A stretch of 41,936 bases of DNA, taken from Terriglobia bacterium. Lineage in GTDB: Bacteria; Acidobacteriota; Terriglobia; Terriglobales; Acidobacteriaceae. The translations under genes were made by a program, and so were the position numbers. Positions 16,039 through 24,111 of the stretch are shown here, piece after piece (position 1 is the first letter of the stretch; every line of letters starts with the position of its first letter). The DNA is taken from positions 1 to 41,936 of the forward strand of contig JAIQFF010000025.1 in NCBI GenBank assembly GCA_020073395.1, given 5' to 3'. The notes beneath the pieces are model-generated. The model was not told the origin of the DNA and made no database searches. It saw nothing but the letters and a program-made list of their open reading frames with translations.

Positions 16039-16487
16039 GCGTTTTCTCCCGCAGCCGCCTTGATGGCCGCACGAATTCGCTGGTAGGTGCCGCAGCGGCA
16101 GATGTTTCCAGCCATGCCAGCTTCAATGTCCTCGTCGCTGGGCTTGGGGTTTTCCTTCAACAGGGAGATGGCTTTCATGATCTGTCCGGGCTGGCAGTAG
16201 CCGCATTGCGGCACGTTGAACTCGATCCATTTCTGCTGCACCGGGTGCAAACCATTTTTGGAAATGGCCTCGATCGTAGTGATCTCCTTCCCTGACGCCT
16301 GGCTCACATCGGTCACGCACGAAAGGATCGCCTTTCCGTCCTGGTGGACGGTACAAGCTCCGCACAGCGCCATGCCGCAGCCATATTTGGTTCCGGTCAA
16401 GCCCAAAACATCGCGCAGATACCACAGTAGCGGCAGCTTGGGATCGCCGTCGTAGGATCGTTCCACGCCATTGACTTTGATCTGCAT
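16035..16487 (-). CDS. (2Fe-2S) small subunit of the molybdenum hydroxylase (IorA type)
   Basis: A 150-residue protein starting [20 protein letters not shown]; a longer frame upstream lacks family similarity. The plant-type cluster ligands are C37, C42, C45 and C57 (CGMALCGAC), and the second cluster ligands are C95, C98, C130 and C132 (CGYCQPGQI and CRCGTY). It passes electrons from the molybdenum site outward. It has no signal of its own and would be co-exported with the large subunit through the TAT signal on that partner. Translational overlap with the large subunit supports complex formation. Confidence 0.95.
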   Translation of the reverse strand: MQIKVNGVERSYDGDPKLPLLWYLRDVLGLTGTKYGCGMALCGACTVHQDGKAILSCVTDVSQASGKEITTIEAISKNGLHPVQQKWIEFNVPQCGYCQPGQIMKAISLLKENPKPSDEDIEAGMAGNICRCGTYQRIRAAIKAAAGENA

Positions 16488-16620
16488 CGGTTTGGCCTCC
16501 ACCCTCGAACTTCCGCCACATTCTTGCAGAAGAAGTGGGTGCAAGTCTAATTCATTGGGCGAAAGTCCGGCTGGAATTCCGCTGGGCTGTGAGATCAACT
16601 ATGATACGGCTGCCGTTGGA

Positions 16621-16735
16621 TGGTAGCGCCGGCGCCTAGCCGGCTGTCCCGAGCGCGTCTCGCCCTCGGCTGTGGGCATTCCGCCGCGCGGGTGGGACGC
16701 CCCCGCGACAGCCGCCGGGACGGCGGCGCTACTGG
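16621..16735. repeat. GC-rich GTAGCGCCG palindromic repeat
   Basis: GTAGCGCCG (16623-16631) and CGGCGCTAC (16724-16732) form outer arms, with inner complementary GGCTGTC/GACAGCC blocks between them. The unit sits in the divergent gap between the hydroxylase and glycosidase genes. GTAGCGCCG-type intergenic repeats are familiar to me from acidobacterial genomes. It is in frame with the glycosidase but has no protein character, so the glycosidase start was placed after it. Confidence 0.6.
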
Positions 16736-16784
16736 CAAGGCTCCCGGTCATGAGTCTGAAGTTGAAGTCCAAATATCACGATAC

Positions 16785-18521
16785 ATGGAGCGTGCAGTGA
16801 GATTCAGTCCCGATGATTTCCCGTCATACTCCAGATCTCTCCCCTTCTTCCTGCTTCTGCTTTTGTTGGCTCTGCCGATATCACAATCGGCCTGGTCGCA
16901 GCCAACTCCGAACAGCGCAGATATCCAGGTGCATTTCGATCAACCCCAGAGCCCGTTTTCGCCCATCTGGACCTACTTCGGCTACGACGAGCCCAACTAC
17001 ACCTACGCGGTGAATGGCAGGAAGCTGCTCGGCGAGTTGTCAGCCCTCGATCCAGAGCCGGCTTATGTCCGGGTCCACAATCTGTTGACCACGGGCGACG
17101 GCGCCGCATCGCTGAAGTGGGGATCGACCAACGTTTACACGGAGGACGCGGCGGGTAATCCGGTCTATAGCTGGACAATCCTCGACCAGATTTTCGACAG
17201 CTTTCAGGCAGCGGGCATAAGGCCGCTAGTCGAAATCGGTTTTATGCCGAAAGCGCTCTCAACTCATCCGGAGCCCTATCGTCATAATTTCCCCCAAGGC
17301 TCGATCTATACCGGGTGGGCCTATCCGCCCAAGGATTATCAGAAGTGGTCGGAGGTTGTCTTTCAGTTTGTCCGTCATCTGCGCGAGCGCTATGGCGACT
17401 CCGAGGTAAAAACCTGGCTGTGGGAGGTGTGGAATGAGCCCGACATCGACTACTGGCAGGGAACACCGCAGGAATATTTCAAACTGTATGACGTCAGCGT
17501 GGATGCAGTCTTGCGGGCCTTTCCGGAAGCTCGCGTCGGCGGTCCGGACAGTACGGGGCCGGCCAATCCCAAGGCGGCGGAATTTCTGCGGTCATTCCTC
17601 GACCACTGCGCCCACCAGACCAACTATGTGAACGGGAAAATCGGCTCGCGGCTCGACTTCATCAGCTTCCATCCCAAGGGATCACCCAAGTGGCGGGGTG
17701 ATTACGTGCAAATGGGCATCGCGCGTCAGCTGGCCGCCATCGAGCAAGGCTTCAAGATTGTGGCGTCGTTTCCGGAGTGGCGCCGGACCCCCATCATTCT
17801 GGGAGAGTCGGACCCGGAAGGATGCGCCGCCTGTTCGGCGCGAACGAATCCTCAGAATTCCTATCGCAACGGACCCTTGTACGCCGCCTACACGGCTGAG
17901 ATGCTGAACCACATTATTTTTCTCGCCAGCCGGGAGGGCATCAAGTTTCTTGGTGCGGTGACCTGGGCATTCGAATTTGAAGACCAGCCGTACTTCGAAG
18001 GCTTCCGCACGCTCGCAACCAACGGCGTGGACAAGCCGGTTCTGAATGCTTTCCGCATGTTCGGCTTGTTGGGCAACGAACGCGTCGCAGCTACCAGTTC
18101 AGGCGCCGTGCATTCCGAGGACGTCATCCGCGACGGCGTGCGCGGACAGCCGGACATCAACGTGATTGCCGCCAGAAAGGACCACGAAGTTGAGGTTCTG
18201 ATCTGGAATTACCACGACGATGATATTGCCGCTCCTGCAACTCTGGTTGACCTGGCGATCAGTGGATTGCCCGCCAAGACCAGCCGCGGCTTGCTCGAAC
18301 ACTTTCGCGTCGATGCCAATCACAGCAATGCATTCTCGGTATGGAAAGACATGGGCTCTCCGCAATCGCCCACTGCAGCGCAGTACGAACAATTGCAGCG
18401 TGCCGGCCAGTTGCAGCTTCTCACTTCGCCCGCATGGGTACCGATCACGCAGGGCGGAGCCCATCTGCAATTTAATCTGCCCAGGCAAGGGCTTTCGCTC
18501 GTGCGCGTTACCTGGGAGTAA
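16785..18521 (+). CDS. Secreted GH39-like glycoside hydrolase
   Basis: 578 residues from ATG 16785; in-frame codons upstream run through the repeat and are rejected, though this start is itself uncertain. A signal peptide follows (SLPFFLLLLLLALPIS, cleavage near SAWSQ). The TIM-barrel clan A signature is present: acid/base E218 in LWEVWNEPDI and nucleophile E341 in PIILGESDPEG, spacing typical of GH39 beta-xylosidases and alpha-L-iduronidases. A beta-sandwich C-terminus (about 470-578) follows. Likely substrates are xylan-derived or uronic-acid glycosides, in line with the sugar-acid genes downstream, which is inference. Confidence 0.88.
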   Translation: MERAVRFSPDDFPSYSRSLPFFLLLLLLALPISQSAWSQPTPNSADIQVHFDQPQSPFSPIWTYFGYDEPNYTYAVNGRKLLGELSALDPEPAYVRVHNLLTTGDGAASLKWGSTNVYTEDAAGNPVYSWTILDQIFDSFQAAGIRPLVEIGFMPKALSTHPEPYRHNFPQGSIYTGWAYPPKDYQKWSEVVFQFVRHLRERYGDSEVKTWLWEVWNEPDIDYWQGTPQEYFKLYDVSVDAVLRAFPEARVGGPDSTGPANPKAAEFLRSFLDHCAHQTNYVNGKIGSRLDFISFHPKGSPKWRGDYVQMGIARQLAAIEQGFKIVASFPEWRRTPIILGESDPEGCAACSARTNPQNSYRNGPLYAAYTAEMLNHIIFLASREGIKFLGAVTWAFEFEDQPYFEGFRTLATNGVDKPVLNAFRMFGLLGNERVAATSSGAVHSEDVIRDGVRGQPDINVIAARKDHEVEVLIWNYHDDDIAAPATLVDLAISGLPAKTSRGLLEHFRVDANHSNAFSVWKDMGSPQSPTAAQYEQLQRAGQLQLLTSPAWVPITQGGAHLQFNLPRQGLSLVRVTWE

Positions 18522-18533
18522 GATCGGCCGCCT

Positions 18534-19406
18534 TTAGCCTCGCTGCTGTGACTTGATCACTGCGGAGAAGTCCTGGTCCCCGTAACCCTTGGCGATCGCG
18601 TCTTTAAAGATGGCGAGGGCTGAAGTCGCAGTCTGAAGGCTGCGTCCGAGGTGGGAGGCCTCACCGATGGCGTACCCGAGATCCTTGGCCATCAGGTGCA
18701 GCGGAAAGTTCGGAGTAAAGTCATTGGCGAAGGCGCGAGCTGCAGCTCTCTGCACCAGGCCACTTCCTGGCGCTCCGCGGGTAAGGATCGCGAGAGCCTT
18801 CTCCAGGTCCAGGCCGCCGGCGCCTATCATATATTCCGCTTCAGCGAGCGATGCGGCTTGAACCCCGCACATGAAGTTGTTGACAAGCTTCATGAGGGCA
18901 CCGCTTCCGGTCGGACCAAGATGAATGAATTCGCGTCCCAACACAGAGAGGACAGGCTGGGCCGTGGCAAGCGCCGCCTCCGATCCTCCAATCAGGAAAG
19001 ACAACTCGCCGGAGGCCGCATGGGGTTTGGTCCCGGTAACGGGTGCATCCAGTAACTCACATCCGCGTTGCGCCGCTGCCGCCGCGAGTTCCTTGATCCA
19101 GCCCACGGTGAGCGTGCTGCATTCAATGAGCACGGCCCCGCGAGACACCCCGGCCAGCGCTCCATTCTCGCCGAGCCACACACTACGGGAGGCAACGTCA
19201 TCAGCGACCATGCTTATGACGATGTCGGCCTTGACCGCGGCCTCACGAGGCGAAACAGCGGCGGTGGCGCCCGCACTGGAGAAGGGCGCAGACTTGTCGC
19301 GATTTCTGTTGTAAACGCTGAGAGGAAAATTCGCGGAGAGCAAGCGTCCGGCCATCCCGCTTCCCATAATTCCCAGTCCGATAATTGCCACACGCGGTTT
19401 TGACAT
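18534..19406 (-). CDS. Beta-hydroxyacid dehydrogenase (tartronate semialdehyde reductase / 3-hydroxyisobutyrate dehydrogenase family)
   Basis: A 290-residue NAD(P)-dependent enzyme. The Rossmann motif IIGLGIMGSGMA is at about residues 9-20, the substrate motif LLDAPVTGTKPHAASGEL at about 117-134, and the catalytic Lys in GSGALMKLVNNF. It ends the four-gene minus-strand operon, three bases after the AraD1 gene. Members reduce tartronate or succinate semialdehydes or other short 3-hydroxyacids. The operon context points to handling a short product of sugar-acid breakdown. Confidence 0.9.
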   Translation of the reverse strand: MSKPRVAIIGLGIMGSGMAGRLLSANFPLSVYNRNRDKSAPFSSAGATAAVSPREAAVKADIVISMVADDVASRSVWLGENGALAGVSRGAVLIECSTLTVGWIKELAAAAAQRGCELLDAPVTGTKPHAASGELSFLIGGSEAALATAQPVLSVLGREFIHLGPTGSGALMKLVNNFMCGVQAASLAEAEYMIGAGGLDLEKALAILTRGAPGSGLVQRAAARAFANDFTPNFPLHLMAKDLGYAIGEASHLGRSLQTATSALAIFKDAIAKGYGDQDFSAVIKSQQRG

Positions 19407-19409
19407 GAT

Positions 19410-20420
19410 TCACCCTAGAGCTTTCACGCTGATTAGTTCCGGCCTAGTTCCAGCCACCCGCACCGGATTGCGCAAGGACCGGCCAAAGCCTTCGATCGAG
19501 ACCTGCATCACATCTCCATCCTGCATGTTGATTCCATCACTGAAGCTCAGGCAGTCGGTCCCGAAGAAATGAATGTGAACATCTCCCGGGCGGCGATGGG
19601 CTTCATACTTGAAATGATGGTGCTCAATGTTCGCCAGGCTATGACACATCTCATTCTCGCCGGTGCGGAAGGTCTTCGACCAGAGCAGGTTTCCGGCGCG
19701 CTCAATCTTTACCTCCACCGGCACCGACTCGAAGTCCGGGTCCACGACGAGTTCAGGTCCGAGCGCGCAGGTTCGGAGCTTGGATGCCGCCAGGTTGAGA
19801 AAGTTGGTTTTCTCGAATACGTGGTCCGAGAATTCGTTGCCTATGGCCATTCCTACGCGGCACGGCCGGCCATCAGCAGCAATCACGTAGATGCCCGCAA
19901 TCTCCGCCTCCTCGCCGCCATCGCCGGCGTAAGCCGGAACCTGGAGCGCTTCGCCGTGCCCGCGCAGCGAAATGCCCGTGCCTTTGTAAAACCACTCCGG
20001 AGCAGCCCCAATGGATCCTGGTGCTGGACGCCCGCCTTCGATGCCCCAGCGAAACATCTTGATGCTGTCGGTCAGCTCCGCTTCGGTCGAGGCGTGCATG
20101 CTCTGGCGACTACGAGCGCTGCCCAGATGCGTCAGCCCGGTTCCTGAAACTACGCAGCGCGCCGGCTCTTCCGGATGGTCAATCGCGGGCAGAAGGCGCC
20201 ATTCAGATTGTCCGCGGTAGATAGGGTCATAGTCGAGGCGATCACCTGTAGCCCGCTGCCGCGCCAGATCGCTGAGCTTCCCGCCAGCGCTGATGGCGGA
20301 GTTGGCCAGTTCGTAGATCGAGCCGCAACCGTCCAGGAGGCGCATGTGCGGCTCCTCGACGAGTGCCACCTGCCTTACGTCTCCGCTCTTAAGTTGAACC
20401 AGTCGTGTCATGGAGTTCAT
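19410..20420 (-). CDS. AraD1-family (FAH-like) protein, sugar-acid dehydratase/hydrolase
   Basis: A 336-residue member of the fumarylacetoacetate hydrolase superfamily. Features matching the AraD1 group are an N-terminal domain (LVQLKSGDVRQVALVEE), the block SGTGLTHLGSARSRQSMH, an acidic metal-binding stretch (GDGGEEAEIAGIYVI) and GNEFSDHVFE. AraD1-family proteins are assigned from genome context to pentonate/hexonate breakdown, acting on 2-keto-3-deoxy acids. The start overlaps the dehydratase stop (ATGA), consistent with sequential steps in one pathway. Confidence 0.85.
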   Translation of the reverse strand: MNSMTRLVQLKSGDVRQVALVEEPHMRLLDGCGSIYELANSAISAGGKLSDLARQRATGDRLDYDPIYRGQSEWRLLPAIDHPEEPARCVVSGTGLTHLGSARSRQSMHASTEAELTDSIKMFRWGIEGGRPAPGSIGAAPEWFYKGTGISLRGHGEALQVPAYAGDGGEEAEIAGIYVIAADGRPCRVGMAIGNEFSDHVFEKTNFLNLAASKLRTCALGPELVVDPDFESVPVEVKIERAGNLLWSKTFRTGENEMCHSLANIEHHHFKYEAHRRPGDVHIHFFGTDCLSFSDGINMQDGDVMQVSIEGFGRSLRNPVRVAGTRPELISVKALG

Positions 20421-21589
20421 TCGATGATCTCGAACTTTTCCAGCGCCGCCTCGTTGATGGTCAGGCCCAGGCCCGGAACGCTCTCGTCCAGATCAATGAA
20501 GCCATCTTTAGCTTTGGGCTCGCCATTGAAGATGTACCAGAACAGTTCGTTACCAACCTCCACATCGACGACCGGGAAGTACTCGGCCATGGGCGAATTC
20601 AGGCTTGCCATCACGACGTGATAGTTGTGCATCTGGCCGGCATGAGGAATGACGGGGACGGAATATGCCTCAGCCAGCGCGGCGATCTTGCGCGCCTGGG
20701 TGAGGCCGCCGACGCGATTGGTGTCGAACTGGATGTAGTCCAGAGCGCGGGCCTCGAGCAGGTCGCGAAAGCCGTAGGCCGTGAACTCGTGCTCACCGCC
20801 GGCGATCGGAATTCGCCCGTACGACTTCAGTTCGGCGTAGCCGTGCAGATCATCGGGGATGACGGGTTCTTCCAACCATCGCAGGTTAAAGAGTTCGAGA
20901 AGTGGCAGCATCCGCTTGGCGTAGTCGAGCGTCCATCCCATGTAAGCGTCGGCCATCATGTCGATGCCATCGCCGACCGTCTCGCGCACGGTGCGAACCA
21001 GGTTGAGATTGCGTTGCATGCCGGCCGCACCGTCGTTTGGTCCCCAGCCAAATCGAAGTTTCATGGCCTTGTAGCCCTCTGCCTTGTAGCGCTTCGCTTC
21101 GTCGGCAACTTCGTTCAACTCGACGCTATAAAGCCGGCTGGCATAAACCGGAATGCGCGGCTTGGTCCTGCCCCCAAGCAGCCGATAGACAGGCTGTTTC
21201 GCCGACTTGCCCAGGATGTCCCACAGCGCAATATCCACGGCGCTGATCGCAACCATGCCAATACCGCGACGGCCGAACGCCATGGTCTTGCGATACATGT
21301 GTTGCCACAGAAACTCAATGTCCCACGGGTCCTTCCCGATCAGCAGCGGCTTGAGATAGAGGTCGATCAACTGTTTCGTGACCTGGGGAGCGAGCGCGGC
21401 ATTGCCGATCCCCACCAACCCGTCGTCGGTAAAGATTTCTACCACCAGCCAGCCATGAAAAGTGAACGTCTGCATCGAAGCTTCCGGCAGGTTCAGCAAG
21501 TCCATGGGATTAGTGCAGAAATGAGGCGGCAAAGGCACCGTCTTTCCGCGCCAGCGCATTACGCGTGTACGAATCTCTTTAATTCGCAT
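20417..21589 (-). CDS. Enolase-superfamily sugar-acid dehydratase (L-rhamnonate dehydratase-like)
   Basis: A 390-residue mandelate racemase/muconate lactonizing-type enzyme starting MRIKEIRTRVMRWRGK; a much longer reading frame upstream overlaps the MFS gene and is rejected. Metal ligands are D214 (MMADAYMGW), E240 (LRWLEEPV) and E266 (AGGEHEFT), and the C-terminal catalytic His is H316 (VIPHAGQMHNYH). The loop FGWGPNDGAAG resembles the WGPHDGDAG loop of rhamnonate dehydratase. It would remove water from a hexonate or pentonate to give the 2-keto-3-deoxy acid for the AraD1 protein next door. The exact substrate (rhamnonate, fuconate or another) is not fixed. Confidence 0.87.
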   Translation of the reverse strand: MRIKEIRTRVMRWRGKTVPLPPHFCTNPMDLLNLPEASMQTFTFHGWLVVEIFTDDGLVGIGNAALAPQVTKQLIDLYLKPLLIGKDPWDIEFLWQHMYRKTMAFGRRGIGMVAISAVDIALWDILGKSAKQPVYRLLGGRTKPRIPVYASRLYSVELNEVADEAKRYKAEGYKAMKLRFGWGPNDGAAGMQRNLNLVRTVRETVGDGIDMMADAYMGWTLDYAKRMLPLLELFNLRWLEEPVIPDDLHGYAELKSYGRIPIAGGEHEFTAYGFRDLLEARALDYIQFDTNRVGGLTQARKIAALAEAYSVPVIPHAGQMHNYHVVMASLNSPMAEYFPVVDVEVGNELFWYIFNGEPKAKDGFIDLDESVPGLGLTINEAALEKFEIIE

Positions 21590-22830
21590 CAAGCTCCCAC
21601 AGAACTCAGTTTTCGTTCCAGGTCCAGGGACTGGACCACAGGAACGGTAGCCAGAATGATAACGAAAGCGGCGACATGAAACGTCCCCGCCAATGAAAAA
21701 ACGACACCGTAGCCGAAGCCGTGGTCCAGCAGATATCCGACCAACTGCCCGAACGCGATTCCTCCCATGGCGCCCCCGAAGCCCACCAAACCCGCAACCG
21801 AACCGACCACCTTGGCAGGGAAGAGATCGGTAGGAAGGACCATGACCAGGGTTGACCACGATTGCTGTCCGAAATACGCCACGCTGAATATGGCCAGCGC
21901 CCATGCCACCGGAAGCCGCGGCACCAGCAGGATGGACGGCATCACCGCCGCGCTCAACCCCAGCGCCAGCTTTCGAGCCACGCCCAGCGAGAATTGGCGC
22001 CTCACCAGGTAACTCGAAAACCATCCGCCGAGAAGACAGCCAACCCCCGCTGCGGCATATGGGATCCAGGCAAACGTCCCCACTGCCTTGACATCAAATC
22101 CGCGCGCATCGTAAAGATATTTCGGGAGCCAGAAAAGATAAAAGTACCAGGCTGCGTCGCTGAGAAACTTGGCGCTCACCAGTCCCCAGGACTCGCGAAT
22201 TCGCAGCAAATCAATCCAGCGCAGGTTGGGCGTGGAATCCGCGGAAGCCAATCGCTCGCGCGCAGGTTCGGGAAGATTCTCCGGCGGAAAATAAGATGAG
22301 ATCCACCACCACGTCCACAACAGGCCGAGACCGCCGGTCACGACAAAAATCCAGCGCCAGCCCGCATAACTCAGGACCACCGCGATCAACGGGGGCGCGC
22401 TGACCGCTCCCACCGACGTGCCCGCGTTGATGATGCCCATCGCAGTGGCCCGGTCCTTCACCGGGAACCATTCGGCAACGGCGCGGGTGGCCGCGGGAAA
22501 GCCGCCGCCTTCTCCCAGGCCAAGCAGAAATCGGCTGGCCATCAGCATGGCGAACTTTGTGGCCAGAGCATGGCTCGCGTTGGCCAGCGACCAGAAAGCC
22601 ATGATGACGGCGAATCCAATGCGGGTGCCCAACGCGTCCACCAGCTTTCCCCCGCCCATGTACATCAAGGCGTAGGAAAGCAGGAACGCCGACTGCAGCG
22701 CGGAAAACCGCTGGTTGGTAAGCGGAATATCTCTTGCGATCGCGCTGACGGCCACCGGAAGCGTCTGGCGGTCCAGATAGCTGATTGCGATAGCGACGCT
22801 AACCAGGATGGCGATTCGCCAGCGCAGCAA
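21589..22830 (-). CDS. MFS transporter, anion:cation symporter type (hexuronate/sugar-acid carrier)
   Basis: A 413-residue, 12-helix carrier. The opening RIAILVSVAIAISYLDRQTL, the GLGEGGGFPAATRAVAEWFP block at about residues 105-125 and GIINAGTSVGAVSAPP are typical of the ACS family (ExuT, GudP, DgoT). It is the first gene of the operon, and its stop overlaps the dehydratase start by one base, implying that the substrate taken up is the sugar acid dehydrated downstream. Confidence 0.93.
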   Translation of the reverse strand: MLRWRIAILVSVAIAISYLDRQTLPVAVSAIARDIPLTNQRFSALQSAFLLSYALMYMGGGKLVDALGTRIGFAVIMAFWSLANASHALATKFAMLMASRFLLGLGEGGGFPAATRAVAEWFPVKDRATAMGIINAGTSVGAVSAPPLIAVVLSYAGWRWIFVVTGGLGLLWTWWWISSYFPPENLPEPARERLASADSTPNLRWIDLLRIRESWGLVSAKFLSDAAWYFYLFWLPKYLYDARGFDVKAVGTFAWIPYAAAGVGCLLGGWFSSYLVRRQFSLGVARKLALGLSAAVMPSILLVPRLPVAWALAIFSVAYFGQQSWSTLVMVLPTDLFPAKVVGSVAGLVGFGGAMGGIAFGQLVGYLLDHGFGYGVVFSLAGTFHVAAFVIILATVPVVQSLDLERKLSSVGA

Positions 22831-22865
22831 TGCCGTCGTCCTCGATTCTGTTTATTTGTGGAATG

Positions 22866-22880
22866 CTGTACTGCCTACAG
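22866..22880. promoter_or_regulatory. Small palindrome upstream of the sugar-acid operon
   Basis: CTGTA (22866-22870) and TACAG (22876-22880) with a 5-base centre, 36 bases before the carrier start. It could be the operator for an unlinked GntR- or LacI-type regulator; no regulator gene is in the operon. Weak evidence on its own. Confidence 0.3.
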
Positions 22881-22921
22881 ATGACTGCCACGGGCACGGC
22901 TTGACGGATTCACGCTTTCGC

Positions 22922-24019
22922 TTATCGCACCGGATAGGCTTTGCTATTCTGCGTCCGGGAATTGAAGATTTCAAAGCCTCCGTCGGGATGGGCCGTCAAC
23001 TCCAGATCGTTGGCTGCATCGGGACCGTCGGGATTGGCGATGAACTCTGCGGCGACGTTGTGCGCCGCTCCACCCTCTTCGGAAAAATGCAGCTGCCAAA
23101 GGTCTTCCAGGCCGGGCGATTTTTCAATGATGTCCCAGACCGAAGGGCTCCCGCCTTTCTTGGCGCCGTTATCCATGATCGCCACGCGGGGAGTGATGCC
23201 ATAAACCAATGCAGGGCTGCCGCTCTGTGCCCAGCCATGATGAGAGACGACGTATATGTCGATCTTGCCGATTTTGTTGAGCGGGCACATCAGCTGCATT
23301 TCCTTGTCATGCGTAAGGTCACCCAGGTCCAGGATTCTCAGCTTGCCGAATTGGACAAACGTTCCCAGGGAACGCAGGTTCTCGGTCGTGTCTGCGGGGT
23401 ATTGCTCAGCACGCTTGCAGGTCGGATTTTCCTGCCCGGCCCCGGCCAGCGGCTTCTCGATCATCGCTCCATCCGAGCTCACGATCGTGGCTCGCATTCC
23501 TTTGATGGGCAGGACATCGCCGGGCTTGGCCGTGATGTGTTTGTACTTTCCTGTCGCCAGCACTGCCTGGTAGGCCTGCCAGTCCCTTACGGTTGCGGCG
23601 TCGCCGGTCTCGCGGTTTTCTCCGTGGTCGATAAATGTCCCGATCGGAATCCGCGCGGCCAACTGTGAAACTCCGCCGACGTGGTCCTGGTGAAAGTGGG
23701 TGATAAGAACGAAGTCCATCTTGTTGAGGCCTGCCTTGCCGGCGGCAGCTACAATACGGTCCGCATCGCGGCCATCATTGCCCGGCCAGCCCGTGTCGAT
23801 CAAAAGCGATTGCCCCGCGGGCGTGACGAACAATGTCGCCTGTCCGCCTTCAACATCCACAAAGTAGATGTGCAGGTCTTTCTCTTTTGTTGGAGGGGGC
23901 GAAGCCCAGGACGCGGTTCCCAGGCCAAGACACAGAACGCCCAGGTATGCCGCTCGCAGCAGGGAAGGCCTCCGTTTGCTCCGCCCGCAGAACGCGGAGA
24001 GAGTGCGAGTCATCTTCAA
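22922..24019 (-). CDS. Secreted metallo-beta-lactamase-fold hydrolase (ComEC-C-like)
   Basis: A 365-residue protein with a basic N-terminus and a hydrophobic signal (LLRAAYLGVLCLGLGTASWA). The metallo-beta-lactamase fold is shown by the zinc motif ITHFHQDHVGG at about residues 105-115, preceded by LLIDTGWPGNDG and followed by GTFIDHGENRE and VVSHHGWAQSG. Its opening (DLHIYFVDVEGGQATLFV) resembles the isolated C-terminal domain of ComEC. Such exported stand-alone domains are annotated as hydrolases of unknown substrate. It is transcribed alone on the minus strand. Confidence 0.9.
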   Translation of the reverse strand: MKMTRTLSAFCGRSKRRPSLLRAAYLGVLCLGLGTASWASPPPTKEKDLHIYFVDVEGGQATLFVTPAGQSLLIDTGWPGNDGRDADRIVAAAGKAGLNKMDFVLITHFHQDHVGGVSQLAARIPIGTFIDHGENRETGDAATVRDWQAYQAVLATGKYKHITAKPGDVLPIKGMRATIVSSDGAMIEKPLAGAGQENPTCKRAEQYPADTTENLRSLGTFVQFGKLRILDLGDLTHDKEMQLMCPLNKIGKIDIYVVSHHGWAQSGSPALVYGITPRVAIMDNGAKKGGSPSVWDIIEKSPGLEDLWQLHFSEEGGAAHNVAAEFIANPDGPDAANDLELTAHPDGGFEIFNSRTQNSKAYPVR

Positions 24020-24111
24020 GCTCCTATGTTAGCTTCAATCTCCGATGTTCGACAGAAGATCATCAACCCAGCTCTTCTTTTCGTCAAGAACGGGTTCAGC
24101 GACAGTCCGGC

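Noticed and set aside
20405..21679. 424-codon open frame opposite the rhamnonate dehydratase-like gene
   Set aside because: Antisense shadow; the minus-strand enzyme has complete enolase-superfamily ligands.
21590..22024. N-terminal extension of the dehydratase frame
   Set aside because: The extra 145 residues lie inside the MFS gene and have no homology-like character; ATG 21589 gives the normal family length.
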